The notes under the pieces are model-generated. The model was not told the origin of the DNA. It ran no database searches and saw only the letters and a program-made list of their open reading frames with translations. Shown one piece after another: positions 35,518 through 50,440 of a stretch of DNA of 64,000 nt. The translations under genes and the position numbers were made by a program. Position 1 is the stretch's first letter. Each line of letters begins with the position of its first letter. The stretch is from Dactylonectria macrodidyma (taxonomy: Eukaryota > Ascomycota > Sordariomycetes > Hypocreales > Nectriaceae): positions 2,790,001 through 2,854,000 of the forward strand of contig JAGMUV010000003.1 in NCBI GenBank assembly GCA_020744425.1. The letters are read 5' to 3'.

Positions 35518-36356
35518 ATGTGAGCTTCCCTCACGACTACAGCTCTAGCTGGCACTACGACATCAGCTAACATGACATGCGCAGGGAGGTACTGCTGGGA
35601 ATCACTGGAAAGGACTTCACCATCATCGCAGCTTCCAAGGCTGCGATGCGAGGTGCCACCATCCTCAAGACCTCGGATGACAAGACCAGATCGCTCAACA
35701 AGCACACCTTGATGGCGTTCTCTGGAGAGGCGGGTGACACAGGTACTTGAAGCTCCAACTCCGTCCAGGCATCCCGTCCGCACCCACGACTAACGTGCCC
35801 GCAGTGCAATTCGCCGAGTACATCCAACGAAACGCCCAACTTTATTCGATGCGCAACGAGTCTGATCTTTCTCCCTCCGCCCTGGCGCACTTCGTTCGCG
35901 GGGAGCTTGCCACCAGCTTGCGATCCCGCAAGCCCTACAACGTCAACCTTCTGATGGGCGGTGTTGACCCCATCACCGGCAAGCCGTCACTGTACTGGTT
36001 GGACTACCTAGCATCGCTTGCCGATGTTCCCTATGCCGCACATGGATACGCACAGTATGTTGTCCCTAGTCTAGGGATGGATGAGAGGGGGAGGAGTTAG
36101 CGAGGGGTATCGCTTTCAGCGAACCGGAATATAAGCTAACATCACATTGCACAGATACTACTGTCTGTCGATCCTGGACAAGCACCATCACCCCGACATC
36201 ACGCTCGGACAGGGTATCAAGCTCTTGACGATGTGTACGGATGAGCTGAAGAGGCGGTTACCGATTGACTTCAAAGGCATGGTAGTCAAGGCGGTCAAAG
36301 CCGACGGCATCATCGACATAGAGTTCGACGACGACAAGATTGTGAAGAGTGCTTAG
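35518..36356 (+). CDS. pre1: Proteasome subunit beta type-4 (Pre1/C11), start codon split by intron
   Basis: Structural, non-catalytic beta subunit of the 20S proteasome core. Exons 35518-35519, 35585-35742, 35805-36054 and 36155-36356 give 203 residues. The start codon itself is interrupted: AT before a GTGAGC donor, then G after the GCAG acceptor, producing MEVLLGITGKDFTIIAA, the conserved N-terminus of this subunit. No other in-frame ATG lies upstream. Other family motifs are NKHTLMAFSGEAGD, QFAEYIQRNAQLY, NVNLLMGGVDPITGKPSLYWLDYLAS and GYAQYYCLSILDKHHHPDITL. There is no propeptide-Thr1 motif, in agreement with an inactive beta subunit. In unspliced RNA the same site reads ATG TGA, an immediate stop. 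Confidence 0.94.
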
Positions 36357-41317
<4,961 letters not shown>

Positions 41318-43048
41318 ACTACACAACCACCGAAGAAGCGACATACCCCGATGGGTATGTTATCGATGCTGTCAGGCGAGAAGCCGAGCGGCAGCATCAC
41401 ACTTTTCCTTTTCGGCTCTTTTTTTACGCTTTGATTTCAACGTTACTCTGGACGCACGAATCTGAATTTGGACGACACGGCGGCATCATGACCTGCGAAG
41501 ACGTACTATTGCCTCTTCTTTGACTGGCACGAAGCAGTATTCGGTCGCAGGGCATTCACGAAGCATGTGATAGATTGCGTTTCTTTTGATTTCGGCACAC
41601 TCCTCGCTTGATACCCTTAGACCGAGATTTGGGGAACTGGAAGACGTTGGCAGAACGTGGTGCTTAATAGATCTAAGGTCACTAGATCTGGACACGACAT
41701 CACGATATCATGTTTCTGCGGTCTACCTGGGGTTCCCCCAACCCCAAGGGCATTTTTCTCGCTTTCACGATAGATGGTCATGCTATCGCCGTGCAGACAT
41801 AGACAAAAGTGGATTTCTCGGTTCTCTGGTCAATAATCGCCCGGCGGTCCCCCTTGAGGGAATGGGGACCGGTGGGAGGGCGATGAACAAGGCTAGGAAC
41901 ATGAATGATGGTCAACAGAACGGTTTTCTCTGTTACACAATGCGGAGAGCACGAGCGCGGCCGCGCGACGCCACAGGTTATGGATTTTTGGTTTGGGCGG
42001 CACGGCATGGAACAAAAAGCTCTTGTTCTTGGCATGGCATAGGGACATGGACATTGACGAAGGCTTTGGCTTGGCCGAAAAGGGCGCCAAGTCGTGAGGC
42101 TTCTGACAACGGGGACCATGACACGAAAAGGGTGTGATCATGGACTCAGTTCCCGTGGTAGACAGATAACCAGACTGGACTGAGGAGTCCAAGAAAAAAA
42201 CGCATTTGCTCTCTACGAGGCAGGCCATAAATGTGACGATGTGATGTGAGGTTGTTAGGGATGAGTAGTGTGAACAGCTACCTGCACCTACCGACGATGG
42301 TGATTGTGAATTAAGAAGAGTAAAACAACACAAAAGATGAGTGGCATCATAGATCTGCATCCCACCCATCCATCCATGATTCCGTTGAACGGGAGTGGCT
42401 GAGGCGGGGCCGGACCGTACCATCATCCAAGAACGATCAGACTCGGGAGACTGACGTGAAGCAAACATATCGACCGAGCTGACGACTACAGTGTTCACTG
42501 CCACTGCCAATGCCACTAAAACGCTGCACGGAGTAGCCCTAACATGTATCACTGGCGTCATCCCTATTGGTGATGGCCCTTTTGAATTGAGGCAGCCCAT
42601 GCGTACATACCCAGGTAGTGTGGTAGCGTGGCAGGTTGGCAGCTCCTTGGTTGTTGTTGGACTTCCCCACTAACTGTGGCCTTTTTTTGGCCCTCCCTCC
42701 CACCGTGTTACAACTCGAGTCGGCGTTTCCCCCGCCCCGAAACTCGCCCAAGCCGCTAGCTCCCCAGCTTTCCGCGCGTCGGCCGACTTGTGCAGCTTCC
42801 TTTCTGCAGCTTTCTGCCCAGCTTCTTCTCGTTTCTCTTTTTACTCGTAGTACACGTGCATCGCGCGAGAGCGAGAGCGAGAGACGGCTAGGCTTCTATT
42901 TTCGTCTGCTTCCATTCCGTTCTTGCTTTCCGGCTTTCTGCCCTCGACCTACCTCTCTTACCTATACAAAACGAACTTCCGTATTCGCTTCAAAGCTGAC
43001 CTCCGACCCCCGAACTGAAAGCCAGCCTCGGGCACCAAGCCGACGACC
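41318..43048. other. Intergenic, 1.7 kb
   Basis: No gene recognised. ORFs at 41586-42137 (+) and 41893-42600 (-) overlap each other and show no domain. Short GAGAGC repeats lie at about 42866-42884 in the leader of the gene starting at 43049. A TACCCAGGTAG motif at about 42609 resembles the recurring palindrome. Confidence 0.45.
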
Positions 43049-44876
43049 ATGGGCCTCATCGACACAATCGACGAGGGCCTCTCCAGCCTGGCTGGCCAGT
43101 GGAATCCCTACTCGACTGGCCTTCTGACGCTGCTCCTAGCTCTCGTCTCCTACCGCGTGCTCAGCACCCGCGAGCCTGATGTCCACCCGATGCTGCTTGC
43201 CCGACAGGCCGTTCCGTCTCCCGTCCGAAACGATGGCGAAAGCCCCATCTACAGGTCCCAGGCGGCTCCTCACGGCATGCCCCTCAACGCCGGATTGAAT
43301 GTCAAGGATGCCGGCGCTTCCAAGTGGGCGCGCGGCCGCGATGGCGACTTGAGAGATGTCTGGCGCAAGGCCGTTCTCGGTGGTGACGGTGGCGCCAAGG
43401 GCAGACTCTTGACTGTCTTGGGAAAGCAGGTCGTCGTCGACCACAAACTACGTACGATACAGCCTCAAGCCGCATGCCTCAGTGACCTCCGTTGCTCTGC
43501 TCTTATGACGGCGACGCTAACATGACACAGAGGACATCACCCGCCAGATCAACCTCATCGGACAACATATTGCCGACCAAGGTGGCATCCGAGTCGCCGT
43601 TTATCTGCCCAACTCCATCGAGCTCTTGGCGACGCTCTTCGCCTGCAGCTTCTACTCGAACTTGACGACCGTCTTGATCCCCTTCAACGTCTCGGATGAC
43701 GAGCTCGTTTCCATGCTCCGCCGCTCGGCTGTTGACACTCTGATTACTGCTCCCGGCGCATTCCCCTTCGATGCCGTCATCAAAGCCTACCCATCTCTGC
43801 GCCAACTCATCTGGGTTACCGACGAGGGCAGCAGCCACATGGATTGGAACGAGGTTCCCGAAGGCACCGGCAGCAGCATCAATGTCGCCACTTGGCAGGA
43901 TATCCTGAGAGATTCGCCCGTCGAGGCCGGTCTCGAGCTGCCCACCTCTGACCCCAGCCAGACTCCCATGGACATTGTGACTTTTTGGCAGACCAAGCCC
44001 GGCCAGATGGAGGAGATGGTGCGCTTCAGCCAGGCAAACATTGTCTCTGCTATTGCCGCTCAGCTTGCTGCCATCCCCACCAAGGAGCGCATCAACTCAT
44101 CTGACATGTTCCTCCCTGCCGATTCGCTTGCCAACGTCCACACTCTAGTCCTGACCCTGGCCGCAATGTATTCGAATGCCTCGGTCGCCCTGAACTCTGT
44201 TGCTGGTCAGTCACTCGATTTAGGCGTCGCAACTCAGGGAGTTGCACCCACCATCCTCGTCGCAAGCCCGCAGACACTTCTAGGCACGCACGCCGAATCC
44301 CTTAGTAGACTTAGCTCTCCCCTCGCCAAGGCCTCGCATGCGCTCTCCACACGCTCTCTGACCCTCGATGGTATCATGTCCGCCTCAAACCCTTTGTCTG
44401 CCTTTGCTTCCGGTGCGTCCCCAGCCATTGGCACGACTCCGGGCAAGCTCCGCCTCGTCTACTCGGCCGAGCGAGTAGGTTCCAACACTCCGCACCTCTC
44501 GGCTCAGGTGCTCTCTGATCTTCGTGTTTTCACGGGCGCGAGATTCGTGTACGCACTGACGGCAGCCAAGGTTGCTGGAGCCGTTAGTCAGACTGCGTTT
44601 TACGACTACCGGCTTTGCAACGATGGCAACGGTCACTTTGGCTCTCCCTTGACTAGTGTGGAGGTGTTCTTGAAGGATTCTGGCCCACACAGAACCACGG
44701 ACGAGAAGATTGAAGGAACCGTAAGTCCATCAGCACAAGTGAGCTCATGATACGTAACGCGAAATACTAACTTTGTGGCCTAGATTTACGTAAAGGGCCC
44801 CTGTGTCGCCGGAGGACAGGCCAACATTGGTGTAGCTGGACGAATTCGTGACGATAACACCTTGGCTTATGCTTAA
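43049..44876 (+). CDS. Degenerate AMP-binding (ANL superfamily) protein with N-terminal membrane anchor
   Basis: Exons 43049-43451, 43531-44720 and 44784-44876 give 561 residues. A hydrophobic segment at ~22-38 (YSTGLLTLLLALVSYRVL) suggests membrane anchoring. The remainder follows the acyl-CoA synthetase/AMP-binding layout: QINLIGQHIADQGGIRVAVYLPNSIELLATLFACSFYSNLTTVLIPFNVSDDELVSML is the typical early part. However the phosphate-binding motif (normally like YTSGTTGxPKG) appears as DIVTFWQTKPGQMEEMVRFSQANIV, and the later conserved E and D motifs are not recognisable. The protein ends soon after IYVKGPCVAGGQ, so the C-terminal lid subdomain of ANL enzymes is missing. I infer a non-catalytic family member, possibly ER- or lipid-droplet-associated. 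Whether it binds acyl-AMP or CoA is unknown. Confidence 0.72.
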
Positions 44877-47664
44877 GAACGCACAAATACCCCTGAGGGC
44901 GGTTGACATGATGATAGATGCGTACGGGGACGAGAATCTCTGATGACATTTCTTGGTAAACGATGAATGATACATTTGCCTCTACTAGTTGATGTTTTTT
45001 CTTGTGCGTACTATGACTGCCACGCGAGACAGTGTTGATGTTCGTGGTTAGTGGGGTTGAGGCCGACGGATGAACGCCTACCTAGGCAGGGTTGAATTGT
45101 GTAGGGCTGTGGCTATTCCCCGATGGCGAGGATCATTTGTAGAGAAGGGATGGCTTGGCTATTGACAGCTGCATGTAAGCGATAGTGTAAACCTTGATGA
45201 GGCGGGTGGGATGTAGCACAGTCCTTGGAAACGTCGTATGACGGAGGTGGAGATTACACACTGGATAGCTTCAAGTGGGAGTACAAGTAACTAGGCAAAC
45301 ATTCTCAGCCCAGGAACTAGATCAAGGCCTAGGCCTGGATCCAGACGGAAACGAAGAGTCAGCTCGCCACCAATCACTCGGCAAAAAATACTAATGTGCA
45401 TTTGACAGTTAATTCAATAAAGCCAAGAGGTCACGCGACACAAGTGGATGGCGATTTGCTACGTATACTCATCCTTCGACTACCTTACCCTAGAGTTTAG
45501 ACTAGTTTGGAGATGGAAAAAAGTAAGGACATGACCGACCCCTGAATGAACGGAGCCAGCCACTTCCGGGGTGCGGGAGTCCAGGACAGTACTAAGCTTG
45601 CGGGCACCTTGTCAATGCCAATGGGCGAGAACTCTGGTGGAAGGGGTGACCATGCTAAGATGCTTTGACACAGGCGATGGGACACGGGAAGCTCGGATGG
45701 ACGATTCGTTGCGAAAGTATATTTTATATCCTGGGAGGCGGCACCGAACGAGGTAGAAAGACGAGGCTTGGTGCGGCTCAGCTGGATGCCGCTACTGGGG
45801 CTGGGCGCTTGGTCAAGGGAAGCATGGTGAGTAGTGGACGGTACGGAGATGGCGCACCCGGTGTTTTGCAGGTGCCGGTACTATTGCCATCATGACTAGC
45901 AATGACTTCTGTTACGCATTGACTACAGAGTCAGTTAGATGGAGAGGGTGTCTCGGCTGGACGCAGCAAATCCATCCGAAGTACGCACTGCACCTGCACT
46001 GCAAAGTTCAAGTGCTGGACCTGGATGTAAGCCCACGTGGAGCCAGCTGGGATGAGGTGCAAATCAGGTGGCACTAATCCTAGCTAGGAGAGCGGCCGTT
46101 TACCATGCTGCCAGTTTGGGCACGGAACATTGAGTGAACGCACTGCAGTGAGTTAGTGGTATGGAAATTGTTCGAAGCAGTAGAAACTGGAAGGGTGTGT
46201 CGTGTGTGTTATCGTTAGGCGGAAAGGAAATGTGTTCGCCCTTCGCACAGTGGCAATTCATCCCTTTTCGTACAATCGCATCGCCGCCAGTCTTTGGGCT
46301 GAACTGGGCGTTCTGGGACCTACTTCAGCTGCCCCCCCTGCGTATGCCCCTGGTCCCTGCCCTGTCGTCTCCCCTCTTGCCCCCAGTTACTGGTGCACCG
46401 AGCCAGCGGGAGCGCGTGGCCGTCGCCCGGGGTAGGCAAGTCAAGGCAGGTACCACATTGGGTCAAGGTAGGGGCAGGTACTTTGGGCCACCCAGCATCG
46501 AGGGGTAATTTTCCAGGGGACCGCTCGAGGGTGACATTTTGCGCCTCTTTTCCAGGGGCCCATTGCGACTAACGCTGCGATGTGCGTAGCAGACGCAACA
46601 AATCGAACCTAATAATAAAGAGACGTTCGCCAAACAGCTGGTTTCCCGTGCATGTTTCCCGCTGGTGACGTGATGTCGCGCGCCAGAGCCTCCAGCGCCC
46701 GGGCAAAGAACCTTCGAAAGGCCCCGAAGCTCCAGATGGACGCTACGACGTACATCGCAATAGCTAATGTGTAGGTAGGTCCGCACCAGCCGTATGGGAT
46801 GGAGACTAGAGCGGGAGTCGAGACTGCGATTAATTTCACCTCTAGCGTAGGGAGCGGGCTCAATCATTTGCCTTGGCCACTTCTCACCTAAGGGCAAGGG
46901 ACACACCAAAGACTATTTGCCATGTCGTATGTACGTATTGCTGGTACTACGAGTGTGCCACCGTCGTACAGATATTGCTATCGATGGTTCCCCCAGCACG
47001 GTACCGAGTACAAGCAGAAAGGGGACGAATCCAAAGGGCATTTTTCTTCTTCTCCTTTGGGAACCCGTGCCTTTTCCTTCGTACATATCCTTAACGGGTG
47101 CTTTCATTTCTGCTCTTACATAGTACTACCTATACCTGCTGCAATTATACCTACCTCTATCCCTGCCCGCATCGAGTGCCTGTCCAGGCAAGCGAGGGGA
47201 CCCTATTCTCCAGCAATAGGGGACTGCCCGCGGCGGCGAATTCTGCAAGCCAGTGCCCGCAGCGCAGCCTGCCCACAATCGGACCCTGGCATATACGACT
47301 CTACAACACACCACCTCCATTCCGTCCGACTCGCAACTCTTTTTTGGGTCGATTTCCCACCAGCCGATAGCTTCAACGAAGACAAAGGGAATTTACGACC
47401 GCACCGAAGACGACATAGTTCCTGCCGAACCGCCATGGACATGCCCTAACGAGAGAGAACGCCCCTTCCTCAACGAGTCCCGGCAGGACGCATCTGTCGC
47501 TCCTCTCCCTCTCGCCATCTGCCTTGCGCTCACCAAAACGACCACACGCGAACACACCACTTCACGATCTCACGACCTCTCCTCTTGCCAATAAATATAC
47601 TCACACCCACGCCAATTCCTCCCCGATATCAATCTCGACCTCGATCCTCGACAGCGGCGAGGAC
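44877..47664. other. Intergenic, 2.8 kb
   Basis: No gene recognised. The sequence is of mixed composition with no long tandem repeats. CCTAGG-type motifs occur near 45079-45088 and at 46771. The right end (about 47100-47660) is C-rich and is presumably the 5' leader of the HET-domain gene; the frame upstream of 47665 is open but only to a TTG. Confidence 0.45.
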
Positions 47665-49953
47665 ATGAGCCAGAATGACCGCTCCGCGGCCACGGCGACG
47701 GCTCGGCCGGCGGGCCGCGTGCCAAATGGCATGAAGAAAATCTCGCGCCTCTTCGCCTTCACACGGCTCACGCGCGGACGACCGGACACTGTCAACCCAG
47801 AATGGGATCTCGAGTCGACGCGCGAAGCCTCACCCGACCTGCACCAGTTATCTTCGCGGCGTCGTCGCGGCGAGGGCCAGCCCAAGCGACCAGCCCGCAA
47901 CGGTCTCAGTCGCCTGGTTGTCGATGAAGACCATGAGCCGTGCGCCGTCTGCGCGACCATCGACTTCCCCCGCCTGCTGAATTGGCGTCGTGGCGAGCCC
48001 AGGCCTTGGATCCCTCTCGCCCACACTCTTGCGGGCGAGTCGGCCTGCCCCTACTGCATCTTCTTCCAGGCCTTGGTCGGTGCCGAACCCGATCTGACGC
48101 GCAAGTTCACCCCGTACTTGCGCATCCGTCAGGCATTCGAGCGTCTCGGGGTGGGGGAGAAGCATGAACTCGGCGGGGCCGTGCTGTTCGAGGTCACCAC
48201 AAAAAGCAAGGTGCTGCCATGGGGTTACATTGTGCCTGTCATCGAGACGGCGGATGATTTGGCAGGGTATCGCGAGGCGACGCCTGCTATTCGCGGGAGG
48301 GTCATTACGCCTAAGCTCGATCCCGCCTTGCCCAGGACCTGGATCGACTTTTGCATGCTCAATCATTCTAAGACGACCTGTGCGTCTCCGGGACGGCCAA
48401 TCCGTGGGCTAAAGCTCATAGACTGCCACGACAGAGAAATCCTATTTGTCGACGACCTAGTGGCTGAGGCTGTCGAGTATGTCACTCTCAGCTACGTCCG
48501 TGGCGGTTCTGAAGAACTGCCAGCTCCAGCCGGAACTGCACCTCTGGTCTTGCCGACAGAGTTGCCTCCCCTGCTCGCAGACGCTATGACTGTGACGCGA
48601 TCTCTGGGCTTCCGATATCTCTGGGTAGACGAATATTGCTTCCCGCAGTACAATGGGAGTGAGCGCCGGCGCCAATTGGATCGCATGGGAGACATCTACG
48701 CGCGCTCTGCCCTGACACTCATCGTCGCCGCTGGAGAGGGCGTCTCGGACGGCATCCCCGGTATAAGCGTCCCCCGCGAGGAGCAGCTGTCCCTCCAGAC
48801 CGGCACCGGCCACTTCACTACCTCGCTGACCCGACCCGACGTCGAAGTCGCCAGCTCACGATGGGCGTCTCGCGGCTGGACCTACCAGGAGGGTCTCCTC
48901 TCGCGCCGTCGCCTCGTCTTCACGCCTTCTCAAACCTACTTCCAGTGCCAGCACCTCCACTGCCACGAAACCATATCCTACCCTCTCCAGACGCAGCCCA
49001 CCCTCAACCTCGGCCGCGTTTTCCCTACCTCCGGCGCCGGCAATCGCGCAAAGGACTTCAAGGCCCAGGTGAACGGCTACATGAGCCGCGAAGTCACCTA
49101 CCCCGAAGACCGACTGGACGCCTTCAGGGGTGTGTTGGACCGCTACGCCCACATGGATCCCGCCGTGGACAACCTGCTCGGCCTCCCCTTGTACCACCCT
49201 CAGGACTTCAAGAACGTGCCTTCCGTCTCCAGGACAGACCGTCTGGCCGTGGGTCTTGGTTGGAAGCATGAGCATGTCGGTGAGGCTGATGTCGTAGCGC
49301 ACTCCATGTTCTTCCACGGGCCGTTCCCCTCGTGGACGTGGCTTGCTTGGAAGCAGCGCCCCGAATATCCGGGCTACGGCCCCTCCTTCAACCTCTACGA
49401 AGTCAACGACGACGGCCCCATCATCGACAATATCACAGCTTCGCCTCACCTCGATATCTCCATCGGCTTCAAGGACCTTTCAGTGCTCTCCTGGGAGGAG
49501 GAGGGAGACGAGATTGCTGCCAAAACAAGCGCAATCAACTTCCTCCGCCTCAAGTCCCACTGCTTCGATATCCACCTACACAAAGACACCAACGGCAACA
49601 TCAAGCTCATCGACCTCGATCTCCGCGACCCCTACCCTACCGCCCTCGCCGCTCTCCTCCTACGCGCCACCTCCAACGAGCCGGACAACGAGCCACCTAC
49701 CGGCGACCACGACCTTGTGGGCATCGTCCTCGCTGGCCGGGACTGGAAGAATGATGAGTCGTTTGATTCGGCCAGCGTGCTCATCTGCGGACGACGCAAC
49801 TGGGTGCCCGACGGCGAGCTCGTCCGCCTTGGCACCTTGGAGCTGGGTCCTGGCGGCTTGTTAGGCATAGATGATGAGAACGCCGTTATCAAGGGCGCAA
49901 TAAACGACGATGGAAGGTTGGATGTGCGGCTGAGAGAGCTTGACATCTACTAA
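47665..49953 (+). CDS. HET-domain (heterokaryon incompatibility) protein
   Basis: Single-exon gene of 762 residues; first ATG at 47665 (MSQNDRSAATATARPAGRVP). HET domains occur in fungal non-self recognition proteins that trigger cell death on hyphal fusion. The N-terminal ~90 residues are basic and disordered. A Cys-containing segment near residues 95-135 (CAVCATIDFPRLLNW, then SACPYCIFFQALVG) is typical upstream of HET domains. The HET domain spans ~270-430: VEYVTLSYVRGG, then LGFRYLWVDEYCFPQ, RMGDIYARSALTLIVAAG and SRWASRGWTYQEGLLSRRRLVF. The highly conserved SYVWG reads SYVRG here (residues 276-280), and VDEYCFPQ replaces the usual IDxxCIxQ. No NACHT, STAND or WD repeat partner domain is seen. 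The C-terminal half is uncharacterised. Recognition partner unknown. Confidence 0.87.
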   Translation: MSQNDRSAATATARPAGRVPNGMKKISRLFAFTRLTRGRPDTVNPEWDLESTREASPDLHQLSSRRRRGEGQPKRPARNGLSRLVVDEDHEPCAVCATIDFPRLLNWRRGEPRPWIPLAHTLAGESACPYCIFFQALVGAEPDLTRKFTPYLRIRQAFERLGVGEKHELGGAVLFEVTTKSKVLPWGYIVPVIETADDLAGYREATPAIRGRVITPKLDPALPRTWIDFCMLNHSKTTCASPGRPIRGLKLIDCHDREILFVDDLVAEAVEYVTLSYVRGGSEELPAPAGTAPLVLPTELPPLLADAMTVTRSLGFRYLWVDEYCFPQYNGSERRRQLDRMGDIYARSALTLIVAAGEGVSDGIPGISVPREEQLSLQTGTGHFTTSLTRPDVEVASSRWASRGWTYQEGLLSRRRLVFTPSQTYFQCQHLHCHETISYPLQTQPTLNLGRVFPTSGAGNRAKDFKAQVNGYMSREVTYPEDRLDAFRGVLDRYAHMDPAVDNLLGLPLYHPQDFKNVPSVSRTDRLAVGLGWKHEHVGEADVVAHSMFFHGPFPSWTWLAWKQRPEYPGYGPSFNLYEVNDDGPIIDNITASPHLDISIGFKDLSVLSWEEEGDEIAAKTSAINFLRLKSHCFDIHLHKDTNGNIKLIDLDLRDPYPTALAALLLRATSNEPDNEPPTGDHDLVGIVLAGRDWKNDESFDSASVLICGRRNWVPDGELVRLGTLELGPGGLLGIDDENAVIKGAINDDGRLDVRLRELDIY

Positions 49954-50440
49954 AAGAAAAATATCACGGCCAACACAACAAATACGCACGACGAAAAAGT
50001 ACATATATCTTCATGTCCATGTACATCCTATATATCTTTATAATTATACTTGGATAGACTGGGGACAGATACGGGAGGCGGGACGACGAATGAAATGGAC
50101 GGACGACTATGGTGGGTGTTTACTGTTTCTGGGCCTGGCTTTCTCTATATACCATGTACCATAGCACATGTGGATAGCATTTCTATGCATAAGCAATTCA
50201 ATTTTTGGGGGTATCGTTCGTGTCTGTCTTATTTATTCTTGCATACCTTGCTTGCGTTATCTCAAAGTCATCATTATAGAAGAAGGGGACCTGCCCCTGA
50301 TGTCTCATGCGGAAAGAAACGTATGACCTGCCTTGGAGGGGTTCGCAAACAGCCCCTGATGCTCAGTTTTGCTCACCCCCATCATGCTCTCCTTGCTAGA
50401 TGCCCGTTAATAGGCATCACCCCTTACACCCTAACCCAAC
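49954..50440. other. 3' intergenic region between convergent HET gene and hydrolase gene
   Basis: 487 bp between stop codons. AT-rich near 49960-50050, as expected for 3' UTR; no gene. Confidence 0.5.
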
